Shown: positions 24,192-35,000 of the stretch, in pieces
Position numbering within the stretch: the stretch's first letter is position 1
Layout of the letters: every line of letters begins with the position of its first letter
Assembly (NCBI RefSeq): GCF_032854445.1
Contig: NC_088295.1
Location: forward strand, 64,957,249 to 65,021,248
Direction: 5' to 3'
From: Liolophura sinensis
Taxonomy: Eukaryota; Mollusca; Polyplacophora; Chitonida; Chitonidae
Length of the DNA stretch: 64,000 nt
Translations under genes and position numbers: made by a program
The notes under the pieces: generated by a model
What the model was told of the DNA's origin: nothing
The model's database searches: none
What the model saw: the letters and a program-made list of their open reading frames with translations, nothing else

Positions 24192-26935
24192 CGGACTGGC
24201 TGCAGATCGTCCTTTTCAACTCCCAATCCTTTTTAGATGTTGATCCGAGTTAAACTGTTGTTTTTTTTTTCACAATGTTCAGTCCATTTACTCATGTTTT
24301 CTCTCCGCAAACGCTATTTTCTGACTGCCGCCAATATATTGCCGTTGACCCAGATCTTCAAATTTGTTACATCATGGGACCTTTATGCATGCGTGTGACG
24401 CGTATATTTTACGTAACTGGTACGGCGCACTGAGTGAAACATGTGCACGGGGCTGGTTTAATGTACATATAACAAGCGTACAGATTGCGTCATTACAAAT
24501 TTAAATTGTGATAGCCATCCATTGTATTTCACAATACGATAAACGCAAATCATATTTATTCTCATGATACCTTCAACATATAAATGATAATAAAATGATA
24601 AATTTATTTGTTTACTTATAATAAGCATAAACACATATCTATGATATTGTTATTGTTTTGTTATTTATCAACATTTGTTGAGAAATTAATATTGGATTGA
24701 AAATGTGAACTGAAGTGTTCCATTATTTCAACATTCATTACCCAGTGTTCATGAATTTGATACAGAACACAACACGACCGCAAAGCATTTACACAGGTAA
24801 ACCAAATAAAATTCAGTATCAAACTATTGTTAACCTAATTTTGTGTGTTTCAATTATGTTTTTTTCGTACTTATCTCAAACTTTAATTACGTTTAAACAG
24901 TTGAGCTCCCCACTTTTGTTGTCGTTTTGCTGATGCTAGAGGTTTCCAGTTCCTTTAGCTCGTTAGACAGAGTTTGGGAAAACTTTTGATCTGCCCGAAC
25001 TTTCGCTGCCAGGGACGAGCGACCTCCCCGGCTCACTGTCAGTGTGGTCGCTGTTTGACATCGTGCCCGTCAGCGTCTTATAACAGTGTCTTAGCTGAAA
25101 TATGAAAGCAACCCTGCAGATGTTTTATTTTATAGTGCTATATTTTATAGTCGGAATTGTTTTCGAGAAACAAACGTATTCTTTTTATTATTCTATCCTA
25201 GTCGTGAAGCAATTAGGTCACGCCCCTTCAGAACGTTCGGTTGGACGAAAACAACGTGTCAGGGAAAGTGGGGGCGTTTTTGGCTGTTAATCTATACCAC
25301 AATGGCGTTTTTGTTATAATTACATTTTGCTGTTACCAAGGTAATAGAATAGAAATAATGTTCGCGTAAGAGAAGTTTAACGGTAGTTTTACATCAACTC
25401 GATGTGACAAAAATTTTCAATAAGAACGATAAAACGGTTGATAATATAGTATGGATACAACTAGATAGAGATTTTATATTTCCCGCGGATGACGCAGTGG
25501 TTCCGGAAGTACAACGTAGGTCAAAGGTCAAACGAGACTTGGAGCCCTGTCACCTCGCCCCGCAGAATGTGGCACGAAGACGGTACCGTTCGCGACCACG
25601 TGATGTAAGCCTACGTGCTGTATATCAATAGTAATTATTTGCGCAGATACGTCATGTGTTAGAGAAGTGTAGTGCTGTGGAGACTACATGTAGCTACAAG
25701 GAAGTTGCATACTTCTGGGTAATGCATTTCTGGTGGCAGTGATGTAAAGCGAGCGTAGAGAGCGGCTCATGGTTTCACAAGATTATGACCATACTACTCC
25801 TCCACCACTAGACCAATGAGGTATATGTAAAACACGCTTTACCTGCTGGTGGGAGACCCGAAATGATGACTTCCTTGTTTGGCCGTTGCTGTCGATGAAA
25901 TATCGCATTTATACAGTATTTGGTCGCACTGGAAAGACCTAACGAAAGTTCGGGTAAGACACAGATTATCTTCTCAGGGCGTGATTTCTCTATTATGAAT
26001 ATGGCATGAATAGAACTGAAGAAATCATGTTTATAGCAGCGGCCATGTTTAAAACCACTTATACTGTGTTTAAACCAACGCTGTTTTCAAGACTGATCCA
26101 TTTGTCAAGAGAAGACTCCATTGTTACATTACAAAATTTCAATACACATGTAGTCTCTATATTATTGAGTGAAGGCATTGCAAACACGTCACATTTTACT
26201 GATGTCACACAAAATTGTCTAACTGGAATCAGGACATAAAAGAAAACACCTTTTCCGGTAAAACTATATCAGATGGCAGAACTATTCTTGATATCGAATA
26301 AAATAGTTGAAAACTTTACAAAGAATGCACGCGCTCTAAGTATGCGACCGAGTTGGAATGCTCTAAGCTTGATTTCGTCACCACAGTCACAGCGACCTGA
26401 CTATAGCTGCGACGACAAGTCCGGGCAGGAAAACCCAGAGAAACCTGCTTGGTGTCAATGTTATCTCTTCCCATTTTTATGGTTATCTGCACAACAGAGA
26501 AGAAATGTGTGTGTTGTCACGGCAAATGCTCATGAATATTGGCCAATGGTTTCTCATTGGAAAAGATTGAAACATGGTGCTACCTTGAGAGCTTTGTTGA
26601 CTAACTTTAGGTTTAAAAATTTTATCGCCCTTATAGGCTCGGTTACGACCTTGAACTACATGCACTGTGTTATTCAAATGATCGAAGCTGCACTTTGAAC
26701 ACAGACTACCCCTGCTGACAGGTAGAAAATCCATATCCAAATGTTTTCAGCTTATATCTGCACATTTTAGGTCATCTGCCTTGAGCACTTCGTAATCGCT
26801 GACACATTATGTAGGCTGAGTGTTATGTTTGTTTAGATTGTGGTATACAATTTATAAGGTAAACCCGAGCATCCACTCTCTCCACTCGATGTACTCCAGT
26901 GGGGACTGTGCGTGGGGGTGGTGGCTGGTGTTCAT
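24192..26935. other. no firm gene
   Basis: ORFs at 25404-25631 (Arg/Asp-rich), 26006-26239 and 26273-26698 (141 codons) show no motif I know. TGGTGGCAGTGATG at 25732 resembles a tRNA-primed LTR-element binding site, but no LTR or pol was seen. Confidence 0.4.
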
Positions 26936-27421
26936 TAAGCAGGCAGCGAAATTTGGCCTGCCGGCGAAACCCAGAAATCGGTTACGTCTTTTCCGCCTCG
27001 CCTAACCGATCATTCGGTAACGCCACGTATGTTTATCAACCCGATCGGTTACGCTAATTGTTTACGTGGTTTATGTTTCAGGCATCATTATGGATCATTA
27101 ATAAAAGTATTCAGCTCAATGTTATGTTTGTTTTTCTTTTCTATATCTAGCAGCTCATACCGTAAGGTTGGTGAACAAAAGAAAGAGAAATTTTACACTC
27201 ACACGGTGTTTCAACGTTGTGTGTTGCCTGGTTGGTACTTGACTCCTGTGGCACATTTTTACGTGAAGTTCCGTTATACAGGCTTATATGTTTGCAATAT
27301 GCCCAGTCCAACATTAAGTACTTCCAGTAAGTGTCATTACGGTATTGGGGAGCGAGTTTGGTATCCCTGATTACTGATAATTAACGCAGTTTCCAACGCA
27401 CGTGGTGTGAGTCTTACCACA

Positions 27422-27468
<47 letters not shown>

Positions 27469-27990
27469 TCGCTACAGGGCCGGGAGAGACCTTGACGTCA
27501 CAGGCCTATGCGTCACAGGCCTGTGCTCTAAATCAGAACGCAGCCGGTGAGGTCCCGTAAGGGTTCCATCAGTCTGTACGGTGAACTAATTTGGGCTCGA
27601 GTAGCAGTTAAAGGTAAAGGTAAAGAAAAGGTAACCTTGTTTTATTTACTTGCGTGATCGTGAAAAGATAAGTCAAAATAAATAATTTGAGTATTATCTC
27701 AGCCTGTAAAGCATATATGAATGATTACATTTCCATGTGACCAGCACAGGCAGCTGGCTGTGGCTGAAATCGATGTTTCTATTTTTAGACGCGTTGCCAT
27801 ACTGGCCGCGTTGTGATTATGAAAGCTGTTCAGTCCAGTTTATCTGTAGTTACCTAATGCACACTGACTCTAAGGACGTTCTCGTTGGACAGTTGGCCTA
27901 ACCGATTTTCCGGTTAGCCAAATTGAATCGCACGTAACCGTTGCGCGACCGACGGTTTCGTTCGCGCCAAATTTCGCTGCCTGATTAAGG
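26936..27990. repeat. inverted repeat pair about 0.85 kb apart
   Basis: Arm 26936-27035 (AGGCAGCGAAATTTGGC ... CGGTTACGT ... GCCTAACCGAT) matches the reverse complement of 27888-27990 (same three blocks, same order). Between them lie a (TA)n run and no clear gene. It could be one transposon with long terminal inverted repeats or two opposed insertions. Confidence 0.6.
27425..27465. repeat. (TA)n microsatellite
   Basis: About 20 dinucleotide repeats. Confidence 0.97.
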
Positions 27991-29009
27991 CCATAAATTT
28001 TGAGCCAGTGGACACTCCTGGTTGCTCTCTTACCATCTGTCTGGTTTCCTAGGTGGTTAGAGACAGCAATCTGCCTCTTTCTCCTGGGACAGCCGACCAG
28101 TAAAGACTTACAGTCACAGTAGCTATTGTTTACGCCACTCTGGTTTGTGTCTAGGTAAGAGTTTAGCCCTGGAGGCCCCAGAATGTCAGCATGAACAGTA
28201 GTGTTTGTGTTCTTTATTGCATGGTTTGAAGCAGGTGGGGTCATTATACCTGTATTTTAAGTTTTTGTGTGCGACAAGTGGGTATACGTATATAAATATA
28301 TGTATTCAATCTCCTCCCGTTCTTCTCCGTCATTTGTTTAATTGACCAAGAAGTTATCTTAAAGTTTTAGTCATATTCACTTCAGTGTTCTAGACTATTA
28401 ATATTAGGATGTTAATCGCCAAAAACACCGAAAATTTCTAAATTCATTACTTCCCATCTTTGGACTATGAAGAATCAGGTATTTCCACTCGTAATTTCTA
28501 GATGTTTCATATTATTAAAGTGTTATTATCTTTCTTATAAATGTTCTAGTCATGTGACAAAATGGCAGCCCCCATTGAATGTAAACAAACCGCTGACACA
28601 TATCTATACCATTCCGTGACAGAGTTGTCAATGTGTCCTATATGTTAATGCCCTCAATGGCCATCAGCAGTAACAAGGATAAATATTTGCTTACTTGGCG
28701 ATGATTATTAACCTTGTTTGGATGAAATTGAACTCTATCAATTTCGCTACTAAGTTGTAAACATGTGGATCCCGTGTGGCCAAGCTGCCTGAGATAAGAA
28801 TAGGCTTAAGCATTCATGCTGTTATTCCGATAGTTGATTGTACACAACATTTTCCATTCACAACATTTATTGTCTTGGTATATGCTAGTGTTGTATGTAT
28901 TGGCCGCATTTCCTTGTGCCCAACTGTTTATACATACCCACACAGGACGTGAAGTTTTTGCATTCACTTTCAGCAGTCTCGTATTCACTGTAAATTGATT
29001 TGTCACTTA
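27991..29009. other. no recognisable gene
   Basis: A 124-codon minus-strand ORF (28244-27870) runs into the inverted repeat and has no motif. Nothing else was seen. Confidence 0.45.
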
Positions 29010-29275
29010 TTTATTTATTTATTTGATTGGAGTTTTACGCCGTACTCAAGAACATTTCACTTATACGACGGCGGCCAGCATTATGGTGGGGGGAAACAGG
29101 GCAGAGCCCGGGGGAAACCCACGACCATCCGCAGGTTGCTGGCAGACCTTCCCACGTACGGCCGGAGAGGAAGCCAGCATGAGCTTCACTTGAACTCACA
29201 GCCACCGCATTGGTGAGAGGCTCCTGGGTCATTACGCTGCGCTAGCGCGCTAACCGACTGAGCCACGGAGGCCTC
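29010..29275 (-). mobile_element. SINE family A, full length, 13-bp target duplication
   Basis: Minus-strand copy with tail TTTATTTATTTGATTGG and complete body. The tRNA-like head reads GGCCTCCGTGGCTCAGTCGG on the minus strand. It is flanked by perfect GATTTGTCACTTA repeats (28997-29009 and 29276-29288), so the insertion is recent. Confidence 0.93.
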
Positions 29276-29288
29276 GATTTGTCACTTA

Positions 29289-29934
29289 AGTTAGGACATT
29301 AGTTCTTACATATGTAAATTCATGTGGTTATTTATATTGAGAATTTAAGTTCTACATTACAGTTTTAGCAATAGCATGTTTATGATACACATTCTGGTTA
29401 GTTATAAAGTATGTGCTAACTTTCCCTACTTGTATGTATTTTATATATACTTGCTATGTGTAGATTGGATGACACGCTGCTGATATATGCCAACTTACAT
29501 TTTCTATGCAGGGACAACTTGCACTGTGCAACCAACCCATGCCTGTAATCTTGGTGTAATAGCACATATGATTTGCATCAATGGCCAGTATTGCTTATGT
29601 TAGTTATTTATGTCGCTCTTGTTTCGGGTGGCGGGGGCCCGTTGTTATGTGACTTTGCAATTCAGGTCTCACAGATAGCCAGATGTAACCAAACCCTACC
29701 CACCTGTACTGTACACAATAGGCCCTGTATCGCATACTCTTTTCTGAAGCCACGTGTATATGTATACGCAGTGAGGCGATGACCGATTTAAGGCAACCAA
29801 TTCAGAGTGACTTTCGAGCTGAAAGAAAAAAATTGCAAAATCAACTATTAATTTTGTACATGTAGAGGAAATGTACATACTGTGGACGCAGTGAAAACTT
29901 TACTCATACCTAGCGCATGTAGTGCTGTTTGTTT
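29289..29934. other. no firm gene
   Basis: A short frame at 29597-29782 starts MLVIYVALVSGG, looks signal-peptide-like and contains five cysteines. It is too short and unsupported to call. Confidence 0.4.
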
Positions 29935-30191
29935 ACACTCAAAAATTAATCTGTTAATGTTAACAGAAAGTCTGTTGTCTGAGTGATGAAAGAATGTATT
30001 CTGTTATTTTAACACAATATTCTGTCATATTCAACATAATATCCTTTTAGTCTAGTAGAGTCTTTATGTTGAATTAATAGCATTTGGATGTAATATTTAG
30101 CAGAACAATCTGCTGCAATGACAGAATGCATTCTAATATCACTCAGACAACAGGCTTTTGTTAAAATTAACAGATTAATTTTTTCAGTGTA
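29935..30191. mobile_element. MITE, intact copy (Tc1/mariner-like ends)
   Basis: Terminal inverted repeats of about 54 bp: CACTCAAAAATTAATCTGTT at the left and, inverted, CACTGAAAAAATTAATCTGT at the right, both continuing into GTCTGTTGTCTGAGTGAT-like sequence. TA flanks each end. The AT-rich core contains CAGAACAATCTGCTGCAATG. Confidence 0.82.
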
Positions 30192-30598
30192 GTTTTTGTT
30201 AAGCTGTTACCTGACTTATTTCAGATCAATAGGAAGAAGTAGCACTTAGTTAAGACATGGGTAATTCTATTTTGAGAGTTGTGTTCATAAGTACGATGTT
30301 ACATATCTTCGATCAAACATAGAAGTTATAGCATACTGACAGCTGTAATGCAAGTTTGTATGTACGGAATGTCTTCTGGACTACAGATTTACTACAGATG
30401 GACTTTAGATAGCTCTCTGTTGTAATGTGTGACTTGTGACTTGTAATGCGGAAGACATTTATATGATTATTATATGATTGGTTGTTTAGTTTGGTAAAGT
30501 TTATAGGTCTAATATGTTTCACTGTTTAGTTTGTTACAGTGTATATGTCTAATATGTTGTACTCAACTGACACGCAAAAACTTTCAGTTTCAGTTTTG

Positions 30599-31149
30599 CT
30601 CTCAAAAAATAATCTGTTTAATTTCAACAGAGTCTGTTGTTATTTATTTATTTGTATGATTGGTGTTTTATGCCGTACTCAAGAATAATTCACTTATACG
30701 ACGGCGGCCAGCATTATGGTGGATGGAAACAGGGCAGAGCCCACGACCATCCGTAGATTCAGCAATCTACGGATGGTCGTGGGCTCTGCCCTGTTTCCAG
30801 ACCTTCCCACGAACTTCCGGAGAGGAAGCCAGCATGAACTGGACTTGAACTCACAGCGACCGCATTGGCGAGAGGCTCCTTGGTCATTACGCTGCGCTAG
30901 CGCGCAAACCAACTGAGCAACGGAGATCCCATGAGTTGTTTAAGTGATGCTAGAATATATATTCTGTCATTGCAGCAGATTATTCTGTTAAATATAACAG
31001 ACATACTGTACTTATTCAACATATTGTACATGTATTACAATAAACTAACAAGATATTATGTTGAATATATGAGATGACAGTATAATGTTACAATACACTC
31101 TCGCATCACTCAAACAACAGACTTTTTCAGTTAAAATTATTTTTTGAGT
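30599..31149. mobile_element. MITE copy interrupted by a SINE
   Basis: Same termini as 29935-30191 (right end reads CACTCAAAAAATAAT on the minus strand). The left arm is split by a family A SINE at 30641-30934, with GTTGT duplicated on both sides (30636-30640 and 30935-30939). Confidence 0.82.
30641..30934 (-). mobile_element. SINE family A containing a 35-bp fold-back
   Basis: Otherwise normal full-length copy. Bases 30725-30759 and 30764-30798 are perfect 35-bp inverted copies separated by 4 nt, built from the segment GGAAACAGGGCAGAGCCCAC and onward. Normal copies have this segment once. Confidence 0.92.
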
Positions 31150-31444
31150 GTATTATTTTGTCATAATGAACGTTTCTGGAACGCCAGAGAAATGTAGAAG
31201 TTCGTTAGAACAAAGTTTAATAGATCTGTTATGAATGGAGCAAAAGATTTAACGGAGACCAAACAAATCGGTAAATCAACTACATTTCTCTCCCTGACCC
31301 GAGTCTTGGTGAACGTTGGCCCATATAAGACGTTTGTAACTTTTGCTTTGTGTTTGTGTGGAAAGCACAAAGAGCGCAGTTGAATAATTTGAAATAAGTT
31401 TGAGTTGTTGTCATTGACTCTCCCATACAGTTACAAAGAAATGT

Positions 31445-31713
31445 AGGGGCCTCCGTGGCTCAGTTGGTTAGCGCGCTAGCGCAGCGTAATGACCCAGGAG
31501 TCTCTCACCAATGCGGTCGCTATGAGTTCAAGTCCAGCTCATGCTGGCTTCCTCTCCTCTCTGTACGTGGGAAGGTCTGCCAGCAACCTGCGGATGGTCG
31601 TGGGTTTCCCCCGGGCTGTGCCCGCTTTCCACCCACCATAATGCTGGCCGCCGTCGTATAAGTGAAATATTCTTGAGTACGGCGTAAAACACCAATCAAA
31701 TAAATCAAATAAA
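31445..31713 (+). mobile_element. SINE family A, full length, 12-bp target duplication
   Basis: Head with A box TGGCTCAGTTGG (31456) and B box GAGTTCAAGTCC (31524), full body, tail GTAAAACACCAATCAAATAA. Flanked by ACAAAGAAATGT at 31433-31444 and 31714-31725. It sits directly upstream of gene 2's first coding exon, and its right-hand target duplication carries an in-frame ATG (31722). Confidence 0.95.
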
Positions 31714-31748
31714 ACAAAGAAATGTTGTTGGTTTCAGAGAATATAAGC

Positions 31749-32090
31749 ATGTCTGTCACACTTAAAAAGGGCCGCTCCCTCAGAGGCAAGAAGCTTCTAC
31801 CATTGATAAGGAGAATGAGGGATGCACTTCCTGTAACTGAATATGGTCGTCTGCATCCCGCAAAACACATCGAAGACTTGTCACATGATCATCTGCGGAA
31901 GGAATTTCACCATCTTACCGGGGAGCCTCTGGATGAAATAATAAAGATGGCGGGCCTGGAGCCGAACGTAATCAATGGGCGAAAACTTCTACACCACGCT
32001 GTTATATACGTAAACGAGGAGGAGCACAGTGGCCAAGAACCACAAGAAGAGGTGATTATGGTTGGAGGTGATGTTAGCGCATATAACCTG
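31749..32090 (+). CDS. gene 2 candidate first exon
   Basis: 114 codons from ATG 31749 (an in-frame ATG at 31722 lies in a SINE target duplication). Sequence includes MSVTLKKGRSLRGKKLLP, IEDLSHDHLRKEFHHLTG and IIKMAGLEPNVINGRKLL. It ends CTG|GTATAA in phase 0, as the next exon requires. No known domain; mostly helical character. A separate single-exon gene is the alternative. Confidence 0.55.
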
Positions 32091-35000
32091 GTATAACTGT
32101 TGCTAAAAGAGGTGGTTTCTAACAACGTGGGTCTATTGCAACTTACAGCCAGACCTGTCCGACCTAATTTATTAGATAGAAATGGCGAAGTCGTATGTCG
32201 GAGATGGCATGCATATCATGTATTTATTTACCTATTTATTTATTTGACTGGTGCATATTAGTTACAACATAGTGACAATGCAGCCAGGTTATCTGATCCA
32301 GTAAATTGTCATGTGACACACTCGACTATTATGTATTAAAAAGTGTGACAATAACCTTTTAAAACCAGTTTAGACAGAAGGAAATTGCTCAGTCTACTAA
32401 GTCCAGATCGCATTTATTTACATGTGTATCGATTCTTATGTATCTCTAAATTTATTCTATTTCCTCGTAAACCCCATTGTGTGTAATCAGTAATGTTTGG
32501 TGATTTGTGGGCTGGTGTTCTGGATTCCGGGACATTAAGGGGGGTTGTGTCATGTATGGACGGAAGGTCTGGCCTGTGAGTTCTTCTAATATAGGAACAC
32601 TGTGCCAGAAGTAAACGAGATTAAAGACCACAGTTTGCAGTTCCATGTATGAGAGTACCTGTTGAGCTATAGTGTGAATAAGAGGCTAGTTTGCCTTTGA
32701 GACCTCTGAATGTAACACATTTAAGAAGCCTAAGAGCAACATTTTGAGGGTAATTGAAGGAAACTTGACCTAGTAGCAGATGATTCAAGGTGACATCCCC
32801 GCCCATTCCTCTACCCCGGTCGGCGATAAAGTTGTACTTATGATATAGACATGTATTTATGTAAATATATTAATGTATGTAATATATTGTTTCGTTGCTA
32901 CATATAAGTTTAAACTGTCTTTAGTTCTTTTATTCTTTTGTTTGACCAGTTTGTAAAACTCCACCCCATTGTTTGATTTGACGGGATAGCCTATTCGTCA
33001 TACGCTGGGATGTATTTGAAACCTGCTTATATTATATTTATGGGATCATAACAGATAGGCTAGTAGTGAGAATGCTTACCTGCTTAATTTGAAATATCTA
33101 ATGCTTAATTCATATTTAGCTTGAATATATGATGAATATGATGATTTGGACTTTATGAAGTTCTCTCAAATTCGTGTAACAATGCGATTTGTATATATGA
33201 TCCTAACATCATTTTCAGTCACCAAATGTAAGTATACCAGATCAGACACCAGGCAAATCTTCGGCAGAACCAGAGGGTAAGCATGCTCTTTTTTAGCCCT
33301 CTGTCTACTACCTCAGCTGAAAGAGCTAGCACATGTGATACAGATAGTTAATTAATATAATCCAAAATGACCAATGGAAGCGACCGTACAATCGTGAGCC
33401 GTAACATGCTCTTGAAAAGTCAGTGTGAGTAAACGAAGCAAGAAGGTGAATCCGTGCCAAATTCATTGACGTGTATCGGGTTTTAAGTACGTTTCTCGGT
33501 GAGCAAGAGTAACAGGACAGGGGGCGGAGTAACAATATACTCATGAACGCAAGAGTACTCTTCATGAGCAGCGGTAAGTGGGAAGGTCTTTCAGCAACGA
33601 TAGTCGTGGGTTTCACTCGGGCTGTGCCCGCTTTCCTCCCACCATAATGCTGGCCGCCGTTGTATAAGTGAAATATTTTTGAGTTAGGCATAAAACACCA
33701 ATCAAATAAATAAATCAATCAATCATGAGCAGCGATAAAAATAGTCGCACAGAAAGATTTTGATTCCACCTTTGGCTATCAAGCCGCTCCTTACGGGCTT
33801 TTAAAGAACGAATGATTAGTGTTACATTTGTTATGTTTTATCTCATGTCATCATTTTGGCCCTGTTACAGTTTCCTTGGTTTGGGCTCCATCTGTGATAA
33901 CAGCGTTAGGGCAAGCATGTTAATAACCGCTAATAAATGCACAGTAGATAACCATTAATCTGACACCTTAAATGGACGTCAATATCCAGACGTTCTAAAA
34001 TTATATTCGTATAAACATATCTTCATGAGATAAAAACTAACAAAATATCTGTTCGTTTCTTCTTAAATTCCAACAGAATCGCAGCGAAAATTACCAGTAG
34101 GTAATAATGCTTCTTGTACTGAAAAATGTGGGAGTGAAAGTCATCGACAGAAGAGATCGAGGCAAGCAGTTTCAAATACCGACAGTTTGGGCCGTGAAGA
34201 ATTAAGTACACAGAGACCGAAACTTGAATATCCGAGTTGTGAAAGATTGGGCCAACTTTCTGAAGGACTAACTGTAGGAGATCAGTGTACCAACGTTAGT
34301 GGATACCAATGGTTTGAGAAATACCCACAGGTATATTTGAAGATGAATATTAAGTGTGGTGGCAATGCAATCTTATGTTTACTATGACAATAGTTGTGAT
34401 AAAACAATCGATTATCGCAAGTCCTTGACGGGCCTTTTCTAATCAGTATTATCGCACATATGTAAGGCTGTTTTATAGGTTAATGCCTGTACTGTTAGGT
34501 TTATTATTCGGTTAAACAAGATTTGTTTTATCAAAAACGGACGCTACAAACTTATTTGATAGATCCAGGGTCATCCCTGGGTCGGTTTACACCGAAGGCC
34601 TTAAAAAGAGAAAGTGTGGCTTTCACGCTTGGCGTTCACCATTGAGGGGAAAGTGTAGCGACTGGTTGACCCGCATCGGTATAATAGCTCGGATGGTGAG
34701 TCGCCTCAGTGAAGCAGCACTAGACAACAGAGCAGTGGAAATCCATCCTGCAACAAGGAGTCACATTGCTCGTATATACACTCTAAGGACTCCTTAGTTC
34801 TCATATTACTGAAAAATTGTAAAGTATGACGTTAAACCCTAAGCACTTACTCACTCAAAATTTGTGATGCAAGGATCCAAATTCGGTGATATGTTCCATA
34901 AGCCTTTCAGATTGCCATAATTGATATTCATGGAAAAGAATTCAGTATGACCTTGTCCTCACTACGTACGTTTCATTTAAGGAAAAGACCTCTAAAAAGC

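Noticed and set aside
25404-25750. LTR retrotransposon remnant
   Set aside because: Only a primer-binding-like TGGTGGCAG and an Arg-rich ORF; no LTR pair, protease, RT or integrase seen.
26273-26698. 141-codon ORF as a gene
   Set aside because: No motif, no splice partners, and an equally long frame on the opposite strand.
27870-28244. 124-codon minus-strand ORF
   Set aside because: It overlaps an inverted repeat arm and has no recognisable domain.
29597-29782. Small secreted peptide (MLVIYVALVSGG start, five Cys)
   Set aside because: Too short, no promoter or homologue recognised; hydrophobic starts are common by chance.
31456-31535. tRNA gene
   Set aside because: The A- and B-box sequence is the head of a SINE with target duplications; no complete cloverleaf was identified, and the same head recurs in the other full-length copies.
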